DNA of 64,000 nt from Lichenicoccus sp964242335 (GCA_964242335.1 CAXTAY010000016.1:1-64000); one strand, 5' to 3'. Positions 42,552-51,731 are shown, counted from the first letter of the stretch. The notes: generated by a model from the letters alone, not told the origin. Translations and numbers: made by a program.

Positions 42552-44141
42552 GTGGCTGATCCTGTGCTCCGCGCGGCGCCCGCTGGCAGCCGCAGCACGC
42601 CCTGGCCGCCGCTCGGGCTGCTCGCGGCGGGGATGGCGGCGGCGCTGCTGGTGCTGCTGCCGCTCGGCTACACCGCCATCGAGGCGAGCCAGGTGGCACG
42701 CGACGACATCGTGGGCCTGCTGTTTCGCCCGCTGGTCGGGGTGCTGCTGTTCCATACGCTGGCGCTGGTCGGCGCCACCACCCTGCTCGCCGGTCTGCTG
42801 GGGACCCTGACCGCGTGGTTCGTCGAGCGCACCCGGCTGCCGGGTCGCCCCGTGTGGGCGGTGCTCGCCGCGGTGCCGCTGGCGGTGCCGCCCTTCATCT
42901 CGAGCTTCGCGTGGGTGTCGCTCAGCCCGGCGCTGCAGGGCTTCGGCGGCGCATTGCTGGTCGTCACCGGCGCCTACTATCCGCTCGTCTACCTGCCGGT
43001 CGCGGCCGCGTTGCGCGGCATGGACCCGGCGCTGGAGGAGACCGCGCGCGCGCTCGGGCTGGGGCCATACGCCTGCTTCCGACGCGTGGTGCTGCCGCAG
43101 CTGCGCCCGGCGCTGCTCGGCGGCATGCTGCTGGTGGCGCTGAACACGCTGGTGGAGTTCGGCGCCTTCGCGCTGCTGCGGTTCCGTACCTTCACCACCG
43201 AGATCTACGCCGAATATCGCACCGGACTGGACGGGCCGGAGCCGGCGCTGCTGGCGATGGTGCTGGTGGCACTGTGCCTGCTCTGCCTGCTGGCCGAGGC
43301 GAAGGTGCGCGGCAGTGCGCGCTACGCCCGGATCGGCCAGGGCGCGCGACGCCGTCCGCCGCTGCAGCAGCTGGGTCCGGCGGCGCTGCCGGTGCTGGCA
43401 GGATTCGTGCTGCTGGCGCTCGCGACGCTCGGCATGCCGATCGGGATGATCCTGTTCTGGATCACCCAGCACGACGCCGCGGCGACGGTGGCGGTGCAGG
43501 TCTCGCCGCGGGCGCTGGCGGAGGCGACCTTCTCCTCGATCTGGCTCGGCCTGGCGGGGGCCGGGGTGACGCTGCTGCTGGCGCTGCCGCTCGGCGTGCT
43601 GGCGACGCGCTATCACGGCAGGCTGGTGGCGGCGCTGGAACGCTGCGGCTACCTCGCGCAGGGGGTGCCGGGCATCGTCGTGGCGCTGGCGCTGGTCGGG
43701 CTGACGGTGCAGTCGCTGCCGGCGCTGTACCAGAGTGCCGCCCTGCTGATCCTCGCCTACGCGGTGCTGTTCCTGCCGCTGGCCCTGGTCGCCGTGCGCG
43801 CCGCCCTGATGCAGGCGCAGCGGCAGCACGAGGAAGCCGGACGCTCGCTCGGCCTCGGCTGGGCGGCGACCGCCTGGCGCATCACCCTGCCGCAAGCCGG
43901 GCCGGGACTGGGTGCGGCGTCGGCGATGGTGTTCGTCTCGGTAGTCACCGAGCTGACCGTGACGCTGCTGCTGGCGCCCACCGGCACCACGACGCTGGCG
44001 ACGCAGGTGTGGGCCGATACCACGACGCTGGCCTTCGCCGCCGCCGCGCCCTACGCCGCGCTGATGACCACGCTGTCGCTGCTGGCCAGCTGGCTGCTGG
44101 CGCGCCGCTTCGGCGTCATCGCGCCGGCCACGGCAGGCTGA
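42552..44141 (+). CDS. Ferric-iron ABC transporter permease (FbpB-like)
   Basis: A 529-residue fused permease with about twelve membrane helices and two EAA-type loops: EETARALGLGPYACFRRVVL near residue 165 and EEAGRSLGLGWAATAWRITL near residue 435. This two-domain layout is typical of FbpB/SfuB. It starts at GTG 42552. It forms the inner-membrane channel for the neighbouring binding protein and ATPase, and ends four bases before the ATPase start. Confidence 0.9.
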   Translation: MADPVLRAAPAGSRSTPWPPLGLLAAGMAAALLVLLPLGYTAIEASQVARDDIVGLLFRPLVGVLLFHTLALVGATTLLAGLLGTLTAWFVERTRLPGRPVWAVLAAVPLAVPPFISSFAWVSLSPALQGFGGALLVVTGAYYPLVYLPVAAALRGMDPALEETARALGLGPYACFRRVVLPQLRPALLGGMLLVALNTLVEFGAFALLRFRTFTTEIYAEYRTGLDGPEPALLAMVLVALCLLCLLAEAKVRGSARYARIGQGARRRPPLQQLGPAALPVLAGFVLLALATLGMPIGMILFWITQHDAAATVAVQVSPRALAEATFSSIWLGLAGAGVTLLLALPLGVLATRYHGRLVAALERCGYLAQGVPGIVVALALVGLTVQSLPALYQSAALLILAYAVLFLPLALVAVRAALMQAQRQHEEAGRSLGLGWAATAWRITLPQAGPGLGAASAMVFVSVVTELTVTLLLAPTGTTTLATQVWADTTTLAFAAAAPYAALMTTLSLLASWLLARRFGVIAPATAG

Positions 44142-44145
44142 GCCG

Positions 44146-45198
44146 GTGACCCCGGAACCTCAGGGCGGCCTGGAGATCGGCGCGCTGAGCAAGAGCTTCG
44201 CCGGCGCACCGGTGCTGCGCAGCCTGGACCTCAGCGTGGAGGCCGGCCGGCTGGTGGCGGTGCTCGGGGCATCGGGCAGCGGCAAGACGACGCTGCTGCG
44301 CCTGCTGTGCGGCTTCGAGCGCGCCGATGCCGGGTCGATCCGCATCGACGGGCGGACGCTGGCGGCGCCGGGGCTGCATCTGGTGCCGGAGCGACGGCGG
44401 ATCGGCTACGTTGCCCAGGAGGGCGCGCTGTTCCCGCACCTCGACGTGGCCGACAACGTGGCGTTCGGGCTGGAGCGGCGGCAGCGCCGGGCGCGGTATC
44501 GGGTCGACGCGCTGCTGCGCATGGTCGGGCTGTCGGCGGCCTACGCGGATCGCCTGCCGCACGAGCTTTCGGGCGGCGAGCAGCAGCGTGTGGCACTGGC
44601 GCGTGCGCTGGCGCCGGAACCGGCGATGGTGCTGCTCGACGAGCCGTTCTCGGCGCTGGACGCGGCGCTGCGGGCGGATACCAGGCAGGCGGTGGCATCC
44701 GCGCTCGCCGACGCCGGCGCGACCGCGCTGCTGGTGACGCACGACCAGTCCGAGGCGCTGTCGATGGGCCATCAGGTCGCGGTGCTGCGGGAGGGCCGGT
44801 TGATCCAGGTGGCGGATCCGCGCACGCTGTATCGCCGACCGGTCGATGCGGCGCTGGCCCGCTTCGTCGGCGAGGCGGTGCTGCTGCCCGGCCAGTCCGC
44901 CGGCGAGGTGGCCAGCTGCGCGCTGGGGGTGCTGACGCTGGCGGAGCGCGCACGCGAGGGCGCGGTCGAGCTGATGATACGTCCCGAGCAGATCCGCACG
45001 CTGCCGGTCCACGAGGCGGGAGCGGCGGCGGAGGTCGTGTCCTCCGTGTTCTACGGTCCCGATGCCACCGTCCGGCTGCGCCTGCACGATGGCAGCCTGC
45101 TGTCGGCGCGCATGGCGGGGCAGGCGGCGCCGGCTCCCGGGGCGCAGGTGCGACTTCGGGTCGAGGGTGCGGTGGTCGCCTTCGCCGCCCCGGCTTGA
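44146..45198 (+). CDS. Ferric-iron ABC transporter ATP-binding protein (FbpC-like)
   Basis: A 350-residue ABC ATPase. It has Walker A LGASGSGKTTLLRLL, a Q-loop in VAQEGALFPHLDV, signature LSGGEQQRVALARAL, Walker B MVLLDEPFSALD and the switch His in LVTHDQSEA. A C-terminal TOBE-like domain (IRPEQIRTLPVH, FYGPDATVRLRL) is present. It starts at GTG 44146, directly after the permease. It powers ferric-ion import. Confidence 0.92.
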   Translation: MTPEPQGGLEIGALSKSFAGAPVLRSLDLSVEAGRLVAVLGASGSGKTTLLRLLCGFERADAGSIRIDGRTLAAPGLHLVPERRRIGYVAQEGALFPHLDVADNVAFGLERRQRRARYRVDALLRMVGLSAAYADRLPHELSGGEQQRVALARALAPEPAMVLLDEPFSALDAALRADTRQAVASALADAGATALLVTHDQSEALSMGHQVAVLREGRLIQVADPRTLYRRPVDAALARFVGEAVLLPGQSAGEVASCALGVLTLAERAREGAVELMIRPEQIRTLPVHEAGAAAEVVSSVFYGPDATVRLRLHDGSLLSARMAGQAAPAPGAQVRLRVEGAVVAFAAPA

Positions 45199-45221
45199 CC
45201 GCGAGACCGTGCACCTGTAGA

Positions 45222-45236
45222 TGAGAACGATTATCA
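45222..45236 (+). promoter_or_regulatory. Fur box before the OprB-type porin
   Basis: TGAGAACGATTATCA matches 12 of the 14 fixed positions of the classic 7-1-7 Fur site TGATAATnATTATCA. It lies about 40 bases before the porin start and 24 bases after the ATPase gene stop. Its position suggests iron-dependent repression of the porin and perhaps the following genes. Confidence 0.65.
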
Positions 45237-45275
45237 TTCACATATGGCGGGCGATTGCGTTCGCTGGAGCATCAG

Positions 45276-46811
45276 ATGATGCATCGCCTGATCCTCCCGC
45301 TGGACCTACCACGGCGCCTCCGCGCGGGTCTCTGCGCGGCGTGCCTGGCCGCTGCGCCCTGTGGCGGCCGAGCCCTGGCGCAGGGCGCCTCCTCGCAGGG
45401 CCTGCCCGGCAGCTCGACGCAGCAGAACCCGACCCCGGGCGCCGGCGGGGCTGCGCAGGGTGCCGCGGCCTCGCCCGGCGAGCCCGGCTTCACCACGCAG
45501 CTGTTCGCCTCCTCGCGCAGCAACCTGCTCGGCGACCTCTGGGGCGTGCGGCCGAAGCTCGCCAGATACGGGATCTCGCTGGGGCTACAGGAGACTAGCG
45601 AGGTGTTCGGCAACGTCACCGGCGGCATCCACCGAGGTGCCGCCTATGACGGGCTGACCGAGCTCAGCCTCGGGCTCGACACCGGCCGCGCCTTCGGCTG
45701 GCCTGGCGGCACCTTCAACGTCAGCGCCTTGCAGATCCACGGCCGCAACCTGAGCAGCGACGATCTCGGCAGCCTGCAGACCGCGAGCGGCATCGAGGCG
45801 CAGCGCGCGACGCGCCTGTGGGAGCTCTGGTACCAGCAGGCGCTGCTGGACGGGCTCGACGTGAAGCTCGGGCAGCAGAGCCTGGATCAGGAGTTCATCG
45901 ACAGCGCCGGTTCCGGCCTGTTCATCAACACGGCGATGGGCTGGCCGCTGGTTCCCTCGGTCGACCAGTATGCCGGCGGGCCGGCCTACCCGCTCTCCTC
46001 GCTCGGCGTGCGCCTGCGGGCACAGCCGATCGGCAACCTGACCATCCTGGCCGGCGTGTTCGACGACGATCCGCCGGGCGGCAGCTTCGGCGACGACAGC
46101 CAGGTGCGTGGCCCGGAGCAGTCCGGCGCCGCGTTCCACCTCGGCACCGGGGCGCTGGCGATCGCCGAGATCCAGTACGCGATCAACCAGCCGTCGGTCG
46201 GGCAGATGGATGACGGTCGCGGCGGCAGCGGCGGCCTGCCGGGCGTCTACAAGCTCGGGGCCTGGTTCGACAGCGGCGCCTTCCCGGACCAGCGCTTCGA
46301 CGTGAACGGCCTGTCGCTGGCCAACCCGGACAGCAACGGCGACCCGAAGCTGCGGCGCGACGACTGGAGCATCTACGGCGTGTTCGACCAGGTGCTGTGG
46401 CGACCCGCGGCGGACGGTCCGCGCGCGGTCGGCATCTTCGCCCGCATCATGGGGGCACCGGACGACCGCAACCTGGCCAGCTTCGGCATCAATAGCGGGA
46501 TCACCCTGAAGGCGCCGCTGCCGGGTCGCGACAACGACAGCCTGGGCATCGGCTACGGGCTGGCGAAGATCGGCGACCGGGCGAGCGCGCTCGATGCCGA
46601 CCAGGCGCAGTTCGGCCATCCGGTCCCGGTGCGATCCGGCGAGAGCTTCATCGAGGTCACCTACCAGGCGCAGCTGGCACCCTGGCTGTCGCTGCAGCCG
46701 GACTTCCAGTACGTGTTCACGCCCTCCGGCGGCATCCAGGACCCGAACGATCGGGCGCGACGCATCGGCAACGAGGCCGTGTTCGGCCTGCGCACCGGTG
46801 TCACTTTCTAG
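45276..46811 (+). CDS. OprB-family carbohydrate-selective porin
   Basis: A 511-residue outer-membrane protein with a signal peptide (ending GGRALAQG) and a 40-residue Gly/Ala/Gln/Pro-rich linker. The OprB-type barrel follows: LWGVRPKLARYGISLGLQETSEVFGNVTGG is split over residues about 95-125, VKLGQQSLDQEF is central, and WLSLQPDFQYVF...GLRTGVTF is C-terminal with a terminal Phe. The ATG at 45276 follows GGAG; 45279 is equally possible. OprB porins usually pass sugars, but the Fur box and iron-gene neighbours hint at another role here. Confidence 0.87.
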   Translation: MMHRLILPLDLPRRLRAGLCAACLAAAPCGGRALAQGASSQGLPGSSTQQNPTPGAGGAAQGAAASPGEPGFTTQLFASSRSNLLGDLWGVRPKLARYGISLGLQETSEVFGNVTGGIHRGAAYDGLTELSLGLDTGRAFGWPGGTFNVSALQIHGRNLSSDDLGSLQTASGIEAQRATRLWELWYQQALLDGLDVKLGQQSLDQEFIDSAGSGLFINTAMGWPLVPSVDQYAGGPAYPLSSLGVRLRAQPIGNLTILAGVFDDDPPGGSFGDDSQVRGPEQSGAAFHLGTGALAIAEIQYAINQPSVGQMDDGRGGSGGLPGVYKLGAWFDSGAFPDQRFDVNGLSLANPDSNGDPKLRRDDWSIYGVFDQVLWRPAADGPRAVGIFARIMGAPDDRNLASFGINSGITLKAPLPGRDNDSLGIGYGLAKIGDRASALDADQAQFGHPVPVRSGESFIEVTYQAQLAPWLSLQPDFQYVFTPSGGIQDPNDRARRIGNEAVFGLRTGVTF

Positions 46812-46849
46812 ACGCGGTCGACCCTCGAATCCGCCCGCACTCTTCCAAA

Positions 46850-46864
46850 TGCGAGTAACTCGCG
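46850..46864 (+). promoter_or_regulatory. Palindromic operator-like site before the propeller-efeB unit
   Basis: TGCGAGTAACTCGCG contains the perfect palindrome GCGAGT-A-ACTCGC (46851-46863). It shares 11 of 15 positions with the Fur/Mur-like site at 41388-41402. It lies 65 bases before the beta-propeller gene. Confidence 0.45.
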
Positions 46865-46929
46865 CTATCAACAGGTCTTGGTCGAATCAGACTTCGCCGA
46901 ACCTCTTCGTGCCCCGGAGCCTGCCTTCC

Positions 46930-48066
46930 ATGACATCTGCGACCCGACATCTGGCGCATCGCGCGGCCGCCATCGGGATCTGCCTGCTCGGCCTTTCGGC
47001 CGCCGCGGCGCGCGCCACCGAACTGCCGTCGCACGGCTTCCTCGAGACGGTGCGCCGCCATACCGTGCTGACCTCCACGGTGCCGGATAACGGCGACCAG
47101 AACCCCTACGCGGTGGTCGTGGCGCCGGTCTCGGCCGGCAAGCTGCTGAAGGGCGACGTGCTGGTCACCAACTTCAACAACAGCGGCAACCTGCAGGGTC
47201 TCGGCACCACGATCGTGGACTACGACCCCGCCAGCAAGCGGCTGAGCCTGTTCGCCCGCCTGCCGCGGCATCTGCCGCAATGCCCTGGCGGCGTCGGCCT
47301 GACCACGGCGATGACGATGCTGCGGTCGGGCTGGGTAATCGTCGGCAGCCTGCCGAGCCAGGACGGCACCACGGCGAGCAAGGCGCCCGGCTGCCTGCTG
47401 CTGCTGGACGCCGAGGGCAAGCTGGCCGGCGCCCTCACCGGCCCGGCGATCAACGGGCCCTGGGGCAACATGGCGGTGGTCGATCGCGGCGACTCCGCGA
47501 CGCTGTTCGTCAGCAACACCGGCTTCGGCGTCGCAGCACCAGGGCAGGACGTGGTGAACAAGGCGACGGTGCTGCGACTGGAGCTGTCGATCCCGGCCGG
47601 GCAGCCGCCGCGCCTCACCGCCCAGACGGTGGTCGCCGACGGCTTCGGCGAGCAGGCCGACAAGGACGTGTTCATCGTCGGCCCGACCGGGCTGGTGCTG
47701 GGGGACAACGGGACGCTCTACGTGTCGGATGCGATCGGCAACAGCATCCGGGCGATCGACGACGCCACCACCCGCACCGGCAGCGCCGGCCTCGGACGCG
47801 AGCTGACCCGGGACGGCCTGCTGAAGCGGCCGCTGGCGCTGGCGCTGGCGCCGAACGGCCACCTGATCGCGGTCAACGGGTTGAACGGCCAGGCGGTCGA
47901 GCTAGATCCAGCGGATGGACGCCAGCTCTACGCGCAGTGGATCGATGCCAACAAGGCGCAGACGCCGCCGGGGTCCGGCGACCTGTTCGGCATCGCGATG
48001 ACGCCATCCGGCGACGGCTTCTACTACGTGGAAGACGAGATCAACGCCCTGGTGTGGGCACATTGA
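46930..48066 (+). CDS. Secreted beta-propeller (NHL/SMP-30-like) protein
   Basis: A 378-residue exported protein with signal peptide RAAAIGICLLGLSAAAARA. The mature part has repeated strand motifs typical of a beta-propeller: GDVLVTNFNNSGNLQG, GNMAVVDRGDSATLFVSNTG, GTLYVSDAIGNSIRAID and GHLIAVNGLNGQAVELD. No catalytic or heme motif is seen. Ten bases separate it from efeB and it follows the OprB gene, so a role in periplasmic iron or heme handling is possible but unproven. Confidence 0.8.
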   Translation: MTSATRHLAHRAAAIGICLLGLSAAAARATELPSHGFLETVRRHTVLTSTVPDNGDQNPYAVVVAPVSAGKLLKGDVLVTNFNNSGNLQGLGTTIVDYDPASKRLSLFARLPRHLPQCPGGVGLTTAMTMLRSGWVIVGSLPSQDGTTASKAPGCLLLLDAEGKLAGALTGPAINGPWGNMAVVDRGDSATLFVSNTGFGVAAPGQDVVNKATVLRLELSIPAGQPPRLTAQTVVADGFGEQADKDVFIVGPTGLVLGDNGTLYVSDAIGNSIRAIDDATTRTGSAGLGRELTRDGLLKRPLALALAPNGHLIAVNGLNGQAVELDPADGRQLYAQWIDANKAQTPPGSGDLFGIAMTPSGDGFYYVEDEINALVWAH

Positions 48067-48076
48067 GGCGCGTGCG

Positions 48077-49405
48077 ATGAGCGGCTGTCCGTTCGCATCC
48101 CGTCGCGGCTTCCTCGGCGCCGCCGGCATCGGCGCGGCCAGCGGCCTGGTCGCGGCCCTCGGAACCGCACGCGCCGTCGGCACGCCGGCGGAGCACGGCA
48201 TCTCCACCGACGGCCGCAGCGTCGGCCGCCAGGTGCAGGAACCGTTCTACGGCACCCATCAGGGCGGCATCGTCACGCCGCGGCAGAACCACACCTACTT
48301 CGCCGCCTTCGACCTGGTGACCGACAAGCCGTCGGAGCTGGTGCGGCTGATGCAGGCCTGGACGTCGGCGGCGGCGCGGCTGGCGCGCGGCGAGACCGCG
48401 GTGCCGCTCGCCGTCTCTGCGGACGCGCCCGGTGCGGACAGCGGCGAGACGCTGGGGCTGGACGCCGCCCGGCTGACGATGACGTTCGGCTTCGGCGCCG
48501 GCCTGTTCGAGCACGAGGGCCGCGACCGCTACGGGCTGCGCGGCAAGCGGCCCGACGCGCTGGTCGACCTGCCGGCGTTCAACGGCGACCAGCTGGAGCC
48601 GGAGCGCACCGGTGGCGACCTGTCGATCCAGGCCTGCGCCGACGATCCGCAGGTCGCCTTCCACGCCGTGCGACAGCTGGCCCGGCTGGCCGACGGCGTC
48701 GCGCGGCTGCGCTGGGTGCAGGCCGGCTTCACCGCCAACGCCGCCGCCGAGAACACGCCGCGCAACCTGATGGGATTCCGCGACGGCACCCAGAACCCGA
48801 TCGCCCGCCGTCCCAGCGAGACCTCGGGCGGCAAGACCAGATCGAACCCGGCCAGCCTCGAGGAGGTGGTCTGGGTCGACGCGGAGGGACCGAGCTGGAT
48901 GCGCGGCGGCAGCTACCTGGTGGTACGCCGTATCCGCATGGCGCTGGAGCATTGGGACAACACCGAAATCTCCTTCCAGGAGGAGACGATGGGGCGGCGG
49001 AAGTATTCCGGCGCCCCGGTCGGCGGCAGGAACGAGTTCGATCCCGTCGACCTCGACGCGACCGACCGCGACGGCAACCCGCTGATCGCCCAGAACGCGC
49101 ATGTCCGGCTGGCGGCGGCGGCCAGCAACGGCGGCGCGCAGATGCTGCGCCGCGCCTTCTCCTACAATGACGGCATGAAGTTCATCGCCGAGCGCTGGCC
49201 GCCCTGGCGTCAGGGCCTGGCCTACGATGCCGGGCTGCTGTTCATCTGCTACCAGCGCGACCCGCGCACGAGCTTCGTCAAGATCTTCGAGCCGATGGCG
49301 AAGATGGACGCGCTGAACCAGTACACCACCCACACCGGCAGCGCCCTGTTCGCGGTGCCGCCGGGCGCGGAGCAGGGCGGCTTCATCGGTCAGGCGCTGT
49401 TCTGA
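48077..49405 (+). CDS. EfeB-type DyP peroxidase, Tat-exported
   Basis: A 442-residue dye-decolorising peroxidase family protein of the EfeB/YcdB (deferrochelatase) type. A twin-arginine signal (SRRGFLGAAGIGAASGLVAAL) directs folded export. The hallmark GFRDGTQNP is present, then the heme-proximal region IAQNAHVRLAAA and RRAFSYNDG. In E. coli EfeB works with EfeU and EfeO in ferrous-iron uptake; neither is here. Instead an FbpABC-like importer, an OprB porin and a propeller protein lie upstream. Confidence 0.92.
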   Translation: MSGCPFASRRGFLGAAGIGAASGLVAALGTARAVGTPAEHGISTDGRSVGRQVQEPFYGTHQGGIVTPRQNHTYFAAFDLVTDKPSELVRLMQAWTSAAARLARGETAVPLAVSADAPGADSGETLGLDAARLTMTFGFGAGLFEHEGRDRYGLRGKRPDALVDLPAFNGDQLEPERTGGDLSIQACADDPQVAFHAVRQLARLADGVARLRWVQAGFTANAAAENTPRNLMGFRDGTQNPIARRPSETSGGKTRSNPASLEEVVWVDAEGPSWMRGGSYLVVRRIRMALEHWDNTEISFQEETMGRRKYSGAPVGGRNEFDPVDLDATDRDGNPLIAQNAHVRLAAAASNGGAQMLRRAFSYNDGMKFIAERWPPWRQGLAYDAGLLFICYQRDPRTSFVKIFEPMAKMDALNQYTTHTGSALFAVPPGAEQGGFIGQALF

Positions 49406-49414
49406 CGCCGGGTG

Positions 49415-49434
49415 CTCGGCATCATCCGGCCGAG
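49415..49434. terminator. Hairpin after efeB
   Basis: CTCGGC-ATCATCCG-GCCGAG lies nine bases past the efeB-type stop, between convergent genes. No T-run is present. Confidence 0.4.
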
Positions 49435-49572
49435 AGCAGATCGTCCGCCGTCGAGATGCCAGGTCGCGAATACGGTCCTTCGCGCACACGTGATTGTCGG
49501 CCGACCAGTGCCCATTCGTCTCTGAACCGACGACGCAGGATCTGCGTCGTGGGCGCCGGATCGGGTCGCCGA

Positions 49573-49953
49573 TCACCCGCCATCCAGCCACCTGGAAGCT
49601 GCATCCCCGGTGTCGCCCGGGGAGGTGTTGAAGGCGATCGGCGTCCGCGGAGCGCCGCGGTGGACGGCATTGATGACCCGCTCGAACAGGCGCAGGCCCC
49701 GTGACGGGATCCGGATGCCGCCTCCGATGACGACGCAGTCCCAGTGCTCGGCAAGCGAGGCGGCGATCGTCGCTTCGGCACTGTGGTCGGTGAGGATCGA
49801 GCAGAATGCTCCCTCCCAGCCTCGCGCCTTCATATCCGCGAGTGCCGCGTCGATCCCGGCCGCGATCTTCTCGGCAGTGGTGCCGGACGGCAGATCAGGA
49901 TCGGAAACGTCTACTGCCTCGGGCTTTATCCCGACCAGAAGAACACGCTTCAT
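49573..49953 (-). CDS. Small uncharacterised protein
   Basis: A 126-residue protein starting at ATG 49953 with AAGGAG eight bases upstream. It begins MKRVLLVGIKPEAVDV, like a small nucleotide- or flavodoxin-like alpha/beta fold. It contains EGAFCSILTDHSAEATIAASL, then WDCVVIGGGIRIPSRGLRLFE and INAVHRGAPRTPIAFN. I recall similar conserved hypothetical proteins but no function. GC is slightly lower than the operon upstream. Confidence 0.7.
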   Translation of the reverse strand: MKRVLLVGIKPEAVDVSDPDLPSGTTAEKIAAGIDAALADMKARGWEGAFCSILTDHSAEATIAASLAEHWDCVVIGGGIRIPSRGLRLFERVINAVHRGAPRTPIAFNTSPGDTGDAASRWLDGG

Positions 49954-50119
49954 GCTGCCGACTCCTTCATGTGACCGTCACGGCCCTCGCCTCACCCACA
50001 CCGACGATGCGCGCCGGGCCCAAAACGTGCCGGGACGAAGCCACCGCCAGTGACTGTGGCAGAGTGAAGTTCGACCCCTACCGGTCATCTTGCAGCGACG
50101 ATTTCCTCGGCAAAAGCAC

Positions 50120-50395
50120 GGTAGGCCCGCCGCGCGACATACGGGAGCCGAAAAACCACCGATCGTGCCCGCGTAGGTGGTCATCCGGCGGTAGCCCCGA
50201 TCGCCTTTCAGGCCTTCCGCCAGCTCAGCGTGCAACGCGAGACGCCGGCGAGCGAGGACTTCGACGCCCATGCCGTCGCATCAGTCGAGAGCCAGGAAGC
50301 CGCCAGACTTACCCGAAGCAGCACAGGCCACCGCGTTCCGCTTGACGACGACGATGTCTGCGCCTCGTCCGGCAGGATGACAGGCGACTGAAGCC
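50120..50395 (-). pseudogene. Remnant of an FAD-dependent oxidoreductase gene
   Basis: Read through on the minus strand, the frame gives GADIVVVKRNAVACAASGKSGGFLALD, a TGA stop (50281-50283), then CDGMGVEVLARRRLALHAELAE and GYRRMTTYAGTIGGFS. The pattern (V)ERN..ACAASGKxGGFLALDWCDG is that of FAD-dependent D-amino-acid-oxidase-like proteins, and the stop sits where the family has Trp (TGG to TGA). The beginning of the dinucleotide fold and the remainder downstream are missing. It marks the edge of a decayed, lower-GC region. Confidence 0.7.
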
Positions 50396-50831
50396 CTAAG
50401 GGCGCCTCCGCCCATGACGATGCCTCGGATACACGCTCCTTGGCGATCCTCTGGATCAGCACACCCAAGAAGTCATGGGCAAACCCATCGAATGGAATGG
50501 GGATCACGAGACGTGCCTGTCAGGAACGCGATCACCGCCAGCGACCCATTCAAGAAACCCAAAACCGCGGCTAGGCGCCCCACCAGATCCGACCGTGATG
50601 GACCAGCGCATGTGCCGGCCTGTGGCCGATACCGGACAGTCCGCTTTTGAGCCATATTTGGCAGAACCGGACTCTGAGCTGCCTACGCCGCGGACGTTCT
50701 AGGCTGGTTTAACCAGAGCAAGGTCGGCTCGGCTATAGCCGAACGCAACAGGTTGAGCTCCCTCAAGAACTATAAGGCAGGCTGCTGTTGGTAAGGGATC
50801 CGTGCCAGACCCGCTATTCGACGCACTTCCA
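50396..50831. other. Non-coding or decayed stretch
   Basis: This roughly 430-base stretch has no convincing gene. It holds several short open frames without recognisable products and GCAGGCTGCTG near 50779, a partial match to the 15-base repeat of 13425 and 25346. It is probably residue from insertion and deletion at the island boundary. Confidence 0.4.
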
Positions 50832-51731
50832 TCACCGCGCCTGTCGATGCTTCTCAAGAGTTTGAAGAACACGCGCGACTGCTGCGGCGGCCTTCTCTGA
50901 CGTATTGCAGACGCTTGCTTCGATCCGCTCGACGATGACGCCTTCATCGGTCAGGAACTTAAGCCTGGTATGTCCCTCTGCCGGCGTTTCGCGATGGAAC
51001 AGGTCGCCGTCTATCTCGACCACCATCGTTAGGCCGAACCTGTAGAGCAAGAAGTCTGGCTCGATGCGCTTTGGACTTGTTATGCCGCCATTCAGCACGA
51101 CAGAAAGCGGGGCGAAAGGCACGCCGCTACGCTTCAGGGCGTTATAGAACAGGATCTCTGGCCTTGAGCGAAATAGAAGACCGTCCTGCTGCAGGGTTGC
51201 AATGTTGTCACTTCGCACGCGGCCTTGGTTGGTGACGCTCTCCCCTGTTAGGTGACGATGCACCTTCTCACGCCAGTCCGGATCTTCATTGAGCTCTGTC
51301 GTGATGTGCACGATCAGCGCGTCGGCAAACGTCTGCATAGCGGTCCCGAGAGCGGTGTTGATCTGCTGCTCGAGAAGCTCACGGTCCTCAAGGTCGAAAT
51401 AAACATCCGCTGGTACCCCGAGTGACAGGCGGAAAGTGTCGTAACCACCATTCCAGTTGTCGTGGTCGTAGTGGATTATACGGCCGCCGCAGTCAGCCAG
51501 CAGATGCGCGGCCTTGCCCTGGTTCTGGCGCAGGAGCAGGCGCGCTGCAGTGCCGAGGATGGAATCGATCTGAGCATCGCTAAAGCTAGACTGATTGATA
51601 ATTTTCGGCTTAGGCGGGGCGGAAACCTGACTAGGTGCGCCGGGTGGTGGTGAAGCCACTTTGCCACATCCTCGAAATCTGAGCTTCTTTGCGGGGTTGG
51701 AGAGGTTGGCGGATGGCGGGGCGCTTTGCAA
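50832..51731 (-). CDS. DUF559/Vsr-like PD-(D/E)XK endonuclease domain protein
   Basis: A 299-residue protein in low-GC DNA. The N-terminal 45 residues are Pro/Ala-rich. A middle region (LLADCGGRIIHYDHDNWNGGYDTF) of unknown type follows. From about residue 190 there is a restriction-endonuclease-like core: SRPEILFYNALKRSGVPFAPL, IEPDFLLYRFGLTMVVEIDGD and HTRLKFLTDEGVIVERI. The pattern E...D...EID.D fits DUF559/Vsr-type nucleases. The start is unsure: TTG 51731 or GTG 51659 (with GAGG upstream). It could be a DNA-cleaving component of the neighbouring island. Confidence 0.72.
   Translation of the reverse strand: MQSAPPSANLSNPAKKLRFRGCGKVASPPPGAPSQVSAPPKPKIINQSSFSDAQIDSILGTAARLLLRQNQGKAAHLLADCGGRIIHYDHDNWNGGYDTFRLSLGVPADVYFDLEDRELLEQQINTALGTAMQTFADALIVHITTELNEDPDWREKVHRHLTGESVTNQGRVRSDNIATLQQDGLLFRSRPEILFYNALKRSGVPFAPLSVVLNGGITSPKRIEPDFLLYRFGLTMVVEIDGDLFHRETPAEGHTRLKFLTDEGVIVERIEASVCNTSEKAAAAVARVLQTLEKHRQAR

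Noticed and set aside
46594..46929. In-frame upstream extension of the beta-propeller gene
   Set aside because: It overlaps the OprB gene end; the ATG at 46930 begins a clear signal peptide.
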